NCBI GenBank assembly: GCA_928212115.1
Contig: CAKMRJ010001112.1
Coordinates: 402,714,256-402,778,255 of the forward strand
Origin: Lactuca virosa
Lineage: Eukaryota; Streptophyta; Magnoliopsida; Asterales; Asteraceae
Direction of reading: 5' to 3'
DNA length: 64,000 nucleotides
Below the pieces are notes generated by a model. That model was not told the origin of the DNA. It saw only the letters and a list, made by a program, of their open reading frames with translations, and searched no databases. How positions within the stretch are numbered: position 1 is the first letter of the stretch; each line of letters opens with the position of its first letter. The position numbers were made by a program, and so were the translations under genes. Below, in pieces: positions 11,341-22,091 of the stretch.

Positions 11341-13576
11341 CTATCTAACTCTATTAAGTTCCTATTTATAGATTCTTAATAAATAATGTGATAAGATTGC
11401 ATTTTGATGTTTTGAAGGATCAAAGAAGAGAAAGGAAGCTTAAAGGAAGAGTAAGCTGAGTCTGGTCGCGAAGAGATGGATTTCGATCGCATGATTCGAT
11501 GATCAGATTTTTGAAGCTACTACTTAGGAGTTATGATAGATTGCTTAGGAATACTTAGTAACATAGTTTTCATATGTATTTGCATTGTAAGGGCAATTTT
11601 TCCGCATTCTATAAATAAAGAAAATTTTGATTTTATGTTATTTTATGTTTCCTTGCAATGACATTTGTGAAAATTGTTGTATATATGTTTCTATTAATAG
11701 CAATGTTGAAAATGGTTTGATTCTTAGTTATATCGATTGTGGTAGTGTCGTGATTTTCTAAGTAAGGAAAGATTCTCATCGCCCAAGCTTCAATTGGAAA
11801 GAAACTTGGAATCATATGATTTGAATCATGTGATGTATGAAAATCTTGGTACTTGGGAAATTGAGACTAATTCCTTGTTTACATATATATGTAAGTCAAG
11901 TGAAAGATGAAAGGATCTAGTACGCATTTATGTGCACTGGTCAGATCCACCACAAAGAATGATAAAGGCTATTCGTCATGATTTACTAATGGTTCAGTAA
12001 ATATGGTTACGCTTACAAGTTTAAGTGTAATTCTAATACCTTGAAAAGTTTCAATGTATAGCAGAACGAATAAGAAGAATCAATTAGGCAGAAAGATAAA
12101 AGTTTCTCCAATATGAAAGGAAAGAAAAATACTTTAGTATCATGTTCTACGATCATCCTAATGATTATGGAACCATGTCACAATTGATCCTCTAAGGACA
12201 CCTTAGTGCACTTGTATGGCTAAGAAGAGGAATCGGGAATTGTTGAAATGGTTAAATCAATATGATGAATCATACTTCGTTCCAAATTCGAGTTTTAGAA
12301 TCGTACTCTAAGTTACTCCAAGTTGTATCTTGAGTGAAATATCTTAAATAGGATTATAACAAATCATGAAATGTAGAGTAGAAAAGTTTTCTTACTCATG
12401 CACATTTGAAATTGGTAGTTGTGATGTCTTAAATAAGACAAAGACCAACTAAGACCAATTATATGAAGTTTTTTTATAAGAACCCGCACAAACTCTTGAA
12501 TATTTGTTTGTCAAGGAATGTTTCTTGACAAGAGAATCTTATATGTCAAGAAATCAGTGGGAGTCTTAATGATCTTGAATAGCTTCAAGAACTAATCAAG
12601 AAGAAACCTATTGTTTATCACTAGCACACGGCTTGAGGTTTGTAACCTATCGTGTTGACATATTCTTGTTTCTGTGCACGTTCCAATTAAGTTAACTATG
12701 CATGTGAGTTCTATGAGTTCTCATTTGATTGCATAAGGCAAAGCACCTTGGTCAATGAAAGTACATTGATCTATAGGGGTGAGTTTCACATCAACTTGGA
12801 AGCAATGGTAGGTCCTTGTGCTACTAGATGGCAAGAAATTAAGATTGAACAAGTTCGGTCCATTTGAGTTTGGATTTGTCACAAACCTTGTCTTGTGGTT
12901 ATGGTTATGAAAAATTCGCATGGATAGGAACACATACACTATAAAATCTAAGTGGAAAAAGGTTTCTCTCCTTCATGAAAATGATTGTGAAGAAATGCAT
13001 TCACTAGTAGATTTTAGAGTTAGCTGATGTGATATTTGCGTTCTCGAATTCGAATATGATTACGACATACCTTTTCATAGTTCGAATTGTGAGAAATGGC
13101 AAATAGTTTGAACATTCAAACTTATTGCTTTAAGTTCTGAAAGCTTTAAACACACACTTGTGCTATCTAATGAATGGTGTATGAGCTTGAGAAGTCTAGA
13201 TAAAGACTTATCGAAGCACCGCGTATCAAAAATCTGAACTTTGGTATGAAAGTCAATATGTATTGATTTCTAGAAGTCCAACTGATTTCTGGATACATGT
13301 CAAAGCTAGTGGGAGCATAAGTGTTATGCTAGTAAGGTCATAATTATTGTGCTTGTGGGAGCATAATCATTATGATAGGTGTTGCGAGTTAGCAATACTA
13401 TTTATAGGAAACAAAGTTTTGATTTGCAAAGTTGCAAAGTTTGAAAATTTGTTTTGCTATAGTAAGGGAGAGGACACTCATACTTCATTTCGAATCTAAA
13501 AGATTAGATTGGAATTATTAAAGGGACTTAGAATGGATATATATGAATGTAATGTTGAAATGTTTCAACATTAGAA

Positions 13577-13631
<55 letters not shown>

Positions 13632-15212
13632 GTTATAGCAAAAGACTGGTCTAGTATCATGTCTTTATGTAAGACATTATGAATCGTATCCCATGTGCTT
13701 CGGATATAGGATCGATTACATATGCTATAATATTCGATTGTTCTAATTTCCAAATACCTAGGGTATTAAGATGGAAAAAGGACTAGAACAAGATATGACC
13801 GAAAGTTTTAAGCAATTGTCAAGGACAATCTGAAGTTCGTTGAAGATTGGTTGCTTATGGACAGTTGGAAGTATAGTAATGGATGGACCATATTGACATA
13901 ATCATGAATAGATGGGATTCTATTAAGAATGAATTGTCATATGGCAATATGTAAATGTTTCCATAATGGGAATTGTATATTAAGAATCTATGTGTAGAAA
14001 CTTTTATGCAAGAAGGATGTTCAAAGGAATGTACTTTGAATATGAGACTTCGTATCTATGGAATTGTCTTGTAACAGTCTCCAATGGGATGTTTTGTAAT
14101 TGACAAAGTCTCTGTGACTTTGGTGCCTCGACATTACAAAAGGATCATTGCATGAAAGGTTGGACTTTAACTTATTCTGAAGTGGCAAGAAATTTGTATT
14201 CTTACACTTGTGTTAAGGATTTGGAATTGTGAAATGAGCATCATTGGAAATGTGTTCAATTGATCTGTTTCACAAAGAAAGGACCATAAATAAACATAGT
14301 GTGCATGCTTGGAGCATGGGATGACTATTGTTTTAATTTAAGTATTAAGTTGATTGTTCGAAACATTATGCAATGAATAAGGTCTGATGAATATGGTGAT
14401 TAAATAAAATTGCTTTTATTTATATTCAAAAGTTTTGAGACCATATTGGATTAGGTTATTCTTGTGTTTCACTTCGCATGTTTTACTTCCCGAATAATAA
14501 GATTATTCAAACATCCACAGTCGATCATACTTTGGAAGTAAGTAGTGAGGAAAGACTGTCATGAATCTGTCTGTAGATTGTCTAAAAGCTTAGACATAGC
14601 AAATGTTTGTTGTAGTGTTCATGAGTACTCCTGAAATAGGAATTTGAGTATTGGATTAAACCCACGCTCACATGAATCACTTCATGGATTTTATCACGAG
14701 TGATTGTGAGACGATAATATCTTATATTCTTGAAACAGAGACATATGAGTTATAGTTTACTAGTCGGTTGCACATTGATGATACGTAAACACACCAGTAA
14801 CTTGGTGTTATAAAACATATTGTTGTGTGTGATTTGATGAGTAAATTGAGCAAGCATGTGATTCGAAGTTTATCCGTTCCTTTTACCCTAAGAGGGATAA
14901 AAACGATATCTGTGGGCCCCTCGATAAAAACGATATCTGTGGGTCCCTCGATAATTTAGCCTGGACTGATTTGATTTGTTTAACTAGTCAGTCATCATAA
15001 ATCGGAAATCGGGAACCAGAACTTAGACAGAGAGAATGATTATAATCCATGTCTCATGTCTATAGGATATCTTGTAGAACGGAGGAATATTTGATCCCTT
15101 ATCTAAAGGACGTGTTACTGATAAGGTCAGAGTTCGACAACGGATTTTAAGAGATACGATTGCTAATCGGATTTTGAAGTTGCATTGGCAGTTATAGTTA
15201 TTAGACTTATCC
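11341..15212 (+). pseudogene. Cop2 decayed pol region
   Basis: About 3.9 kb that should encode protease, integrase, reverse transcriptase and RNase H. Only a trace of integrase is readable (about 11930-12130), around the DNA segment CAGATCCACCACAAAG shared with the Cop11 integrase. Frames are broken throughout. It matches the inverted Cop1 interior along much of its length. An AT microsatellite occupies about 13581-13626. A 27-bp unit is duplicated at 14896-14922 and 14923-14949; Cop1 has a single copy of this unit near 1062-1095. Confidence 0.6.
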
Positions 15213-15223
15213 AAGTGGGAGAC
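15213..15223 (+). promoter_or_regulatory. Cop2 polypurine tract
   Basis: AAGTGGGAGAC immediately before the LTR start TGTTGGATTA, identical to the tract of Cop1 on the other strand. Confidence 0.78.
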
Positions 15224-16006
15224 TGTTGGATTAGGTGTCTAAGCCCATAACTATAATTGGTATGTACTTGACCCGATAGTAGCATGGTCCTTTTGGGTTG
15301 CCTTCACCGGAGCAATGTGATATGATGGATATTTTGAGAAAGAGGTTATTTGTGATTTATTAATATATTATAAGAATAATATATTAATTGAGAAATCATA
15401 TTATTTAATTAGTATTGATCAATAATTAATTTGGAATTAATTTAGTGATCAAAAGAGACTGATTAAGTTATTGGGGACTGATTAGGTAAATCAGTAATAC
15501 TTATAGTTTGGGCTAATGATCCATGTTGATTAGGGATGGACTAAATCTATATGAGAGTCCATGAAGGTTTAGTCCACAGGGCCTATCAAATGTGAAGAGT
15601 CCATGGTGAATTAGGGTTTACAAGATTAAACCCTAGGAATTCCACACTATAAAAGTAACCCCTAAGCATCCTAAAAATCGGCCATGACTTCTATGATGAA
15701 ACCATAGCCGATTTTTGGTGCCTCCTAGCCTCTCTCTCATCATCCTCCATTTGCTTTTTTGTGTTTGTGACTTATTAGAGGTATCACATTTGAGGTACTA
15801 AGCTCTTGAAAGGCCAAGAACTACAAGCTACAATTAAGAGGTATTCTTCAAACTATATTTTATGTTGTAAATCTCCAATTTTATGCTAGTTAGGGTTTAT
15901 GCTTTGGATAAAATGAAATTGCATGTATAACTTGAGAAAACTTAGATCCAAAGCATTTAGGGTTGTATGTGCACCATAGGATTGTTATAGTGCTCAAAAC
16001 CCATCA
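15224..16006 (+). repeat. Cop2 3' LTR
   Basis: 783-bp LTR beginning TGTTGGATTAGG and ending AAAACCCATCA. It is a diverged member of the Cop1 LTR family in the opposite orientation; the shared parts are the TGTTGGATTA start, the AATTAATTTGGAATTAATT segment and the CCTAAATGCTTTGGATC end region. A promoter-like CACTATAAAAG lies near 15644-15656. Its right end fuses to the Cop3 gag. Confidence 0.85.
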
Positions 16007-16824
16007 TATTCTTCATTGGAAAGTACACAATCGGAGAAATCAGACTCCCAACCATCATCATCTACATCCTTTTTACCCTTCGCAACAAGGGCCAATGATC
16101 CCATCCCAGAAACTATCTTCCTTTCTTTCGTCACTTCATCTTCATGTGACCTCAGTATTCCAACCAGCTTTGCCAACGTGTAGTTCTTGAACTGCTCATG
16201 TGATTTTACGGTAGAAACTACAACCTTCCACTCAGATCTTAGCCCGTTCATGAACGTGACTTTTTGCTCAATCAGTTCACGTCCAATCTTGTGCTTCATC
16301 ATCCTACTGAGAAGATGATTATAACGATTGAAAGTTTGATCTAGACTCTCATCAGGCTTTTGTGCAAATGCTCCAAACTCTGAAAGCAGTAGAGTTTGAG
16401 TAGAATGCTCAAGATCAGCATTAGTAGAATATAGTTCCTTAAGCCTATCCCAAATGGCTTTTGCTGTGTCGCATGAACTAACCAAACGAAAAGTGTCTGG
16501 TGGCAAAGCAAATATGATGATCCTCATCGCTTTAACGTTGCTTATCGGCCTATCCTTCTCATATTGTGATACGTCTTTTACACCAAGAAGAAGTTTGTTG
16601 TAGTTTTGCTGAGTTTTAATTTCTCTTTTTGTTCCTGTATGAGTAAAAGTCTGGACATTAATGGCTTCCCATATCAAATAGCAATGGTCTTCAAGCCCAA
16701 GGACGTAGTCTTCAAAATGCAATGCCCACACTTCATAAGCATTGGGGAAAAGAATAGGGATTCTGGTTGTGGATCCAATGCTTCTTGAAAGATTTATGGA
16801 GTTAACTTGAGAATCGTCTGACAT
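16007..16824 (-). pseudogene. Cop3 gag (Copia type), C-terminally truncated
   Basis: An open frame of about 272 residues starts MSDDSQVN and shows the usual plant Copia gag layout. A short N-terminal segment leads to a WALHFEDYV-type block. The central UBN2/DUF4219-like region follows, with AKAIWDRLKELYS (about residues 125-137) and LSRMMKHKI. The tail is acidic. No zinc knuckle is reached because the Cop2 LTR cuts the frame. The last few residues and the stop come from the LTR end (TGATGGGTTTTGA on the minus strand). Unlike its neighbours it has no internal stop, so it was intact when it was cut. The start is supported by its position about 180 bp after the primer site. Confidence 0.82.
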
Positions 16825-17003
16825 GTTTCAAGATCGATTATAACCTGTATGAATCAGATATGTAAACTAAAATTGTTTTGGGTAATATCAAGAACAAAGA
16901 TCAGCGTCAATAACAGTGATGACGGCTGAACCAGATCCAATAATAGCGGAAACCCTAAAGACTCTTTCAACAGAAGAGATGTGTATAGATTACACAGTCT
17001 CCT

Positions 17004-17015
17004 GCTCTGATACCA
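17004..17015 (-). promoter_or_regulatory. Cop3 primer-binding site
   Basis: The minus strand reads TGGTATCAGAGC, an exact 12-base match to the usual plant tRNA-Met primer site, two bases inside the LTR. Confidence 0.88.
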
Positions 17016-17017
17016 AT

Positions 17018-17315
17018 TGATGAGATAAAAACTCTAAAGATCGAATAGATTTAAACAGATAATAACAATCAAACACAAAATATGAATCAAGAATGTGTCG
17101 AATGATTATAAGTCACAGCCTCAGAAGAGTTCGATAAAGAACTGCTACTGTAGAGGTGTGTAGGGTTTACAATGACACGATTAGCGAATACACGATGCAT
17201 TCATGCACCTTAAATAGTAAAACCCTAATCATTAATCACGGGTGGACAGGCCCAACCCGGATACACAAAAAAACTAAGTAAAAGGCCCAAAAGACGCAAC
17301 ATTAAATACCCAACA
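17018..17315 (-). repeat. Cop3 5' LTR
   Basis: About 298 bp, plus-strand ends TGATGAGATAAA and TACCCAACA. The inner end is fixed by the primer site; the outer end is inferred from the terminal CCCAACA. There is no second copy in the window to confirm the outer end. Confidence 0.7.
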
Positions 17316-17900
17316 ACCTTAATCCAACATTATTACCGTTACGACTGGGACGAGAGTTGCAAGATTGATTATTCGGGTCGGTGTGGAGGATCGTTGGAGA
17401 AGAGGCGTGATCAAAGTGGGTTGGTTGAGAGGGCCGATCATGTTTGAGACGAGATTCCTCTAAAGCGATCATTGAACAAGCTTGAATGAGAGTAAGGAAT
17501 GGAGTCCGATGACGAATAACGGTAGAAATATTGTTAAACCTCGAGAGTCGAAGTGTTAAGAAGATGAGTGAGAAGGGTCTGCCCAGGAACCGGTGAACCA
17601 ATGTTGGCGAGCAAGTCGACAATTGAAGTCATCTTAGAACAAAAATCCATAATGGTGCGATCAAGTGTCATGGAGCGGAGCTCGTTTCAAATTCAATGAC
17701 TTGGGCTTCTTTATTACCGTGAAAAAACTCTTTAAGTGCTTTCCAGATCTGCTGAGCGGTCCAACCATCTTTGAGAGCCATCATGAGGAGAGGTTGGGAG
17801 ATGATTCCATAGATCCACATATAAACCAAATTATCAAGTTTGAACCATTCTTTATTGTTGGCGGTAGTGGAAGAGGAGGTGTCGTACAAGTAACCCATAA
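17316..17900 (-). pseudogene. Cop4 gag remnant
   Basis: Two minus-strand pieces in different frames. The first (17898-17668) reads WFKLDNLVYMWIYGIISQPL and later IWKALKEFFHGNKEAQVIE, a typical Copia gag (retrotran_gag_3/UBN2) block. The second (about 17570-17440) has VIRHRTPFLTLIQACSMIAL and EESRLK, the usual continuation. A frameshift lies near 17640-17660. The N-terminal segment upstream is frame-shifted as well. Non-functional. Confidence 0.72.
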
Positions 17901-18028
17901 CTCCGTAAGCTTTGCAATAGGTAGAGAAAAGAACATGTCAAGCAAAGAGCAAGAAAGAGAGGAGTGTCAAGAAGAGAGGGGTCGATGGTTGAAATTGGGA
18001 GACAAAATTTAGGGTTAGAAGGAGAGGG

Positions 18029-18040
18029 GCTTTGATACCA
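18029..18040 (-). promoter_or_regulatory. Cop4 primer-binding site
   Basis: The minus strand reads TGGTATCAAAGC directly inside the LTR remnant. Confidence 0.78.
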
Positions 18041-18166
18041 TATTAGGGTAAATATTTTCCCATAATAAGAATGATTTCATTAATCACAATACATAATGCA
18101 ATACAACATCGGCCTAACACTAGACTATACAATCAACAATATAAGCTAAGCTAATATACACTAATA

Positions 18167-18388
18167 ACTTATATATATACCTCTATGAATAGTGATTGTC
18201 ATATTCATCGTAGAATGTGTTTGAGATGTAATCAATGAGAGTTGTGAGTTTAGTTAATTATTTTGATTAGATATATTTACTTTTTGTAACTCTTCAGTAT
18301 GATTGATAATGTCTTTTAACACTCAAATCACCGTATTGATTGTGTTCTTATTATTTAATATGTCAAATCAAGCTTTCATGTCCTAACA
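18167..18388 (+). repeat. LTR5 5' LTR, truncated
   Basis: About 220 bp matching 29005-29226, with the shared landmarks AATAGTGATTGTCATATTCAT and AGAGTTGTGAGT. The outer 100 bp or so is missing and is replaced by the Cop4 LTR remnant. Confidence 0.78.
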
Positions 18389-18390
18389 AG

Positions 18391-18403
18391 TGGTATCAAA
18401 GTC
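18391..18403 (+). promoter_or_regulatory. LTR5 primer-binding site
   Basis: TGGTATCAAAGTC two bases after the LTR end, a tRNA-Met-type primer site. Confidence 0.8.
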
Positions 18404-19685
18404 AAACCATAAAGATTGAATCGATTAGTTTATGGAATCATGTTCTTATTTTCAATAAATCGATTAGTTTATGGAATCATTTTCTATATAATTCGAATGA
18501 TTTTGATATGTTGATTTATGGAATCATGTTCTTATTTTCAATAAATATTGGATCTTATTTGTTTCAAGCAATCTTATTGATCCAGTTCATTTTTGTTGAT
18601 CCAGCCCGATTGATATTGATTTAGCCCAAACTTTTAATCCAGTTCCTATACATATGATTCGATCTTACTGATCATCTATTTTTGGACCAATAATTTTGAT
18701 CCAATAATTGAAGTGTCTGGTTCATATGTCTCGCTTCTTATTTCATTCATCGAATCTCACAGTTGAAACTCAAAATCGATTCCAATGGATTACTCATTTA
18801 TCGTGGGCATCTCTAATTTGAAATTTTGGACCGATCTTCACGGATACGAGCTTAAAACGTTTGATTCAAATACCTTGTTTATCGAACAGATATGTTTTAT
18901 TATTTTGTGAATCAAACTTGTCTTCTACTTGATATGTGCGATTCATTCACATTTTGATTCGATTCCTGAATCAATTTGCTCTTAAGAATATTAATGTGTT
19001 CGTTGGTGAATCAAGATTTCATATTGATTGGTTGTGGTGATGAATCGAACATGAAATTGGTAGCTTTGGAATCGATTTGATCTGGATAAATTGTTGATGA
19101 ACAATAATTTTGCTGAATTCGGTGGCTTTGGATTGCTGTTGTGATTTCCAATACTAAAGTCAAAATTGACTTCGGTGATCAAAAGTTAGTAAAAATTGAT
19201 GTTGGTTTGATAGATTGGAATCGAGATGCTACCCATTGCTTCGTAAGGTTTCTGTACATTTGATTGGTATTCACAGATTCGTGATATCGTGAGTTAATGA
19301 AGTTCTTAAGCTGCAACGTAAAAGTCAAGATTGAGTTGATGATGGTCAAAGGAAGCTTTACCATATGTTGAAAGTCAAAATTGGTTCACAGTTGCTTCTT
19401 ACTTACCGAAGTGATTCAGACTTTACAGTATATCAAAACTGATGTGGATGCACTTCCGGTTCAAGAGAGAAAATCACTTCAGGCTTTGTATCAAACGCTC
19501 TTCAGGCTTGGAAAGATGTGTGATTCGAGCCGATGAAATTTTTATTACTTACGTCTTGTCTTGTTGCTAAGTTTGTAGTAAATTCAATAAAGTGAAGGGA
19601 ACGAAAATATTGATGAAAGAAATCGAAGAAAGAAAATTTTTCCTTATTCTATATTCCTTAGTTTGAAGGAAATGATATTTATTAT

Positions 19686-19718
<33 letters not shown>
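18404..19718 (+). other. LTR5 interior, left part
   Basis: AT-rich DNA with no convincing gene. A segment around TTTATGGAATCATGTTC is repeated at about 18430-18462 and 18510-18546, with a partial third copy between. A short frame near 18785 starts MDYSFIVGISNLKFWTD and could be a gag trace, but this is weak. An AT microsatellite closes the stretch (about 19690-19717). Confidence 0.45.
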
Positions 19719-19722
<4 letters not shown>

Positions 19723-20199
19723 TTGTCCAAAGTTAGGAACAGTAAAGTTCCTAACCTTTTGGCAAAATTAGCCCACCTATTTGCTGGATATTGGAATTGT
19801 TCCAGTTCTTATTGAAATTGCAATTTGGTCCTTCGTCGATGCGACCGCTTCTTTTTTGTTCTAGATCTCTCCAGTCTCCACTGCCTAATTCCTTACACTT
19901 CTTCAACCACTGTTCATTGGGTGGGTTAGTTTAATCCAGGTTAAGCACCGCCTTCTTCATCCTATCGGATTTCACATTTTCTACCGCTTCATCTCACCGA
20001 CTTTTATCACCGTCTACTGCTTGCTTTTTTTATTGTTACACAAAACAGGATGACGCTTTCTCGACCGCTTCCTCTACCACGTCCCTTTCCGTCGACCTTC
20101 TTGCTCTCCTTCTACCACGTCCCTCCTACCGCTTCTTTTGGTCCTTCCACCACCGCTCACCCAAATCGAGTCTCCTCCTCACAAAACCAAAACCAGGTG

Positions 20200-20238
<39 letters not shown>

Positions 20239-20520
20239 ATCTATTCTTCTATCTATTTCTTTTCCAGAAATCGTATCCCTTTCTTTCTGTAATCGATTAT
20301 GGCTCCACGCATTTTTCTTCCCGGTGCGGTTTCTTCATGTGTGTTGGTTGTATCTGGACATCTCCTTCAAGACGACATCAAAATTAGGTTTCTACGACTC
20401 CTACTAAAACAGAGGCTCCACCTGCAGCCACAAACTCCATAGATGACTTTGAAGCACCAAAGGAGCCAAAGAAATCCGGTATGTAATGACCATTTTGACC
20501 CTTTGTAATTCTACTTTTGC
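19719..20520 (+). pseudogene. Exon-like segment with CT-rich leader, unidentified gene
   Basis: A pyrimidine-rich stretch resembling a plant 5' untranslated region includes a CT microsatellite at 20200-20236. It is followed by a possible exon (about 20391-20479) with the frame TEAPPAATNSIDDFEAPKEP, ending at a GT donor (GTATGT). I do not recognise the protein. Codon content is unlike the AT-rich surroundings. It may be captured host DNA in LTR5 or a remnant of the locus into which elements inserted. Confidence 0.45.
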
Positions 20521-20579
20521 AAGAATTTATACGTTCTTGATTTGTTTTTTTCAACTCCAATTTTCATTCCTTTTACAGG

Positions 20580-20706
20580 AAAGATTTGAATAGCCAGACA
20601 CGTAAATGGAGATCGATAAAGCAATCAGAGAGACCAATGATGAAAAGCTGAAAACCAAGTATAATAAAGCCGTCAATGTTATTCAACGACCTCTTGCTCT
20701 TTACCC
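20580..20706 (+). pseudogene. First coding exon of an FAD-synthetase/PAPS-reductase-like gene
   Basis: After an acceptor (TTTTACAG at about 20571-20578) and a short leader, an ATG at 20606 opens a 34-codon exon that begins MEIDKAIRETNDEKLKTKY. It ends in LALYP at a GTAAG donor (20707). From memory this resembles the N-terminus of the plant PAPS-reductase-family protein with FAD-synthetase similarity (Arabidopsis At5g03430 type). The next exon of such a gene, with the SFNGGKDS nucleotide-binding loop, is not found downstream. Only a fragment is present, so it has no enzymatic role. Confidence 0.55.
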
Positions 20707-20918
20707 GTAAGTTTCAGTTTTACATGTTCGATTACTACGATTTTGTTTTGACTTTTTAGGGTTTCGTTTTAGTGAAACGATTTGGGTTTTCTAGACCAAG
20801 GAAATTTTGTTGGGTATGTTCAGTTTCTCCAATTTACATTGTTCTCATGTTGTTTCTCTGATCAAGGTGTAATATTTTTTTGGTGACTTGGGGATTTGTT
20901 CTGATCGTCTTTTCACAG

Positions 20919-21255
20919 GAAATTGAAAGTTGTTTTGATGCACACCAAGTGCTCGCAAAAATGCTTCGAATGGTATTTCTTCTTTTTTATCTGAAAGCTC
21001 CATAAAAATTAACTGCTGTTATTGCCGTTATTTTGTTGCTGCATATCTCTTAACATTTTTTTTACATGACAGGCCAACTAACACTTGAAAAGAATGGGAA
21101 AGTCCTTGACTTTTTCCCTGGGGAGGTGTCAGCTGATGACATTAACGATATCAAGGTCTATCATAAACCTCTCATTTTGCAACACATTTTGGATGTCGTA
21201 GTAAATACTAAATATAAAAACATGTTCAGGAGGCTTGAGGAGAACATAATATAAT
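20919..21255 (+). pseudogene. Two further exon-like pieces, unidentified
   Basis: An acceptor at about 20920 (TTTTCACAG) is followed by about 50 bp that can encode KLKVVLMHTKCSQKC or, in another frame, EIESCFDAHQVLAKM. A second acceptor (CATGACAG, 21071) opens a frame containing GQLTLEKNGKVLDFFPGEV and ADDINDIK before running on to a stop at 21252. Sequence quality is coding-like but I do not recognise the family. It may belong to the same gene as the exon near 26936. Confidence 0.4.
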
Positions 21256-21735
21256 TCTTACAATAGCTTATCAATACTATTGATTGTAAAAAATCTGGTC
21301 AAAATAAGAACAATAACATTTCATGATATATATTTTTTTGTAACTGATTACCATATTACAAGAAATTTATTTTAATTTGACAGTTAGTAAACAAACTGAA
21401 ATTTAAATATTAAAAATAGTTAGAAGGATATTAGGAATATTTTTTTTTCAAAAAATCTATAACTTATTGAAACATAGTTTTATAGCCGTTTAAAAACTAT
21501 TTTTTTGGTTTGTCAAAATAATCTAACAAAACAAAAAATTAAATATCTTAGTTTAATATGACAAATATAACATGGTATACCAAATACAACCCAAATTTGA
21601 TAATAAGGCTAAATAACTTGCAAATTGCAACATGACTTTCGTTTGCCAACATTTGTATGTAAGATGTAAAGACCACAAAAGAGGAAGTTTTCTTAGAAAT
21701 GAAGGGAGACCATATCTCCTATCACAAATTATCCA
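21256..21735. other. AT-rich spacer in LTR5
   Basis: No gene seen. The CTTTC at 21736-21740 is the left target duplication of Cop6. Confidence 0.5.
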
Positions 21736-21740
21736 CTTTC

Positions 21741-22023
21741 TGTTGGAATCTCAATTCCTTAATTCCCTCCATTGTCTTCCACTCACCCTATTTCCAGGAA
21801 AAGCAAAAGGAATACCATCAAGATGTTGGGTATCTTTTTGTAGTTTAATATTATAAGCTTACTCCAGCTTATATATATATATATATAGCATATATCGAGT
21901 TATGAATATGCAGTACAACACAAACACAGTGTAAACCAATTGGTTTTTGAGCGATATTTCCAATTATAAATCAAAGAGATATTTTGATATATTTGCCTGT
22001 GTTTATACAATTGCTATACTAGA
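21741..22023 (+). repeat. Cop6 5' LTR
   Basis: 283 bp, TGTTGGAATCTC to TATACTAGA. The target duplications place the end after AGA, so the LTR ends GA rather than the usual CA. A possible TATA region is the AT tract at about 21870-21888. Confidence 0.93.
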
Positions 22024-22025
22024 AT

Positions 22026-22037
22026 TGGTATCAGAGC
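22026..22037 (+). promoter_or_regulatory. Cop6 primer-binding site
   Basis: TGGTATCAGAGC, an exact tRNA-Met-type primer site two bases after the LTR. Confidence 0.93.
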
Positions 22038-22091
22038 TTTGAAATCAATCAAGAAGAGCTGTGAAATCAAATAAACTTATCTGTTTAGAAG

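Larger units (their letters stand above)
7502..16006 (+). mobile_element. Cop2: 5'-truncated Copia element with nested solo LTR
   Basis: Plus-strand relative of Cop1. A leader-like stretch (from about 7628) and gag come first. The internal decayed pol follows, then a purine tract and a 3' LTR at 15224-16006. Its 5' LTR and primer site are missing at the Cop1 junction (7501/7502). A foreign 2.77-kb solo LTR splits its gag at 8445-11212. On the right it interrupts the gag of Cop3 at 16006/16007. Bases 7502-7627 (CT-rich) do not match the Cop11 leader and are of unknown origin. Confidence 0.8.
16007..17315 (-). mobile_element. Cop3: 5' fragment of a Copia element
   Basis: Minus-strand order is 5' LTR (17315-17018), primer site (17015-17004), short leader and gag (16824 down). 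The element is cut at 16007 by the Cop2 LTR; everything after gag is missing. The LTR runs into the Cop4 gag fragment at 17315/17316. Confidence 0.85.
17316..18166 (-). mobile_element. Cop4: fragment of a second Copia element
   Basis: Minus-strand gag pieces (17900-17320), a primer site at 18029-18040 and the inner part of a 5' LTR (about 18042-18166). It is truncated on both sides, by Cop3 on the left and by the truncated LTR of LTR5 on the right. The LTR part ends TTACCCTAA in the sense direction. Confidence 0.7.

Noticed and set aside
18785..18900. Gag-like frame MDYSFIVGISNLKFWTD
   Set aside because: Short, no second gag block nearby; similarity too weak to call a gene.
20050..20292. 80-codon frame with Ser-Leu repeats
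   Set aside because: Produced by the CT microsatellite and pyrimidine-rich leader; not coding-like.
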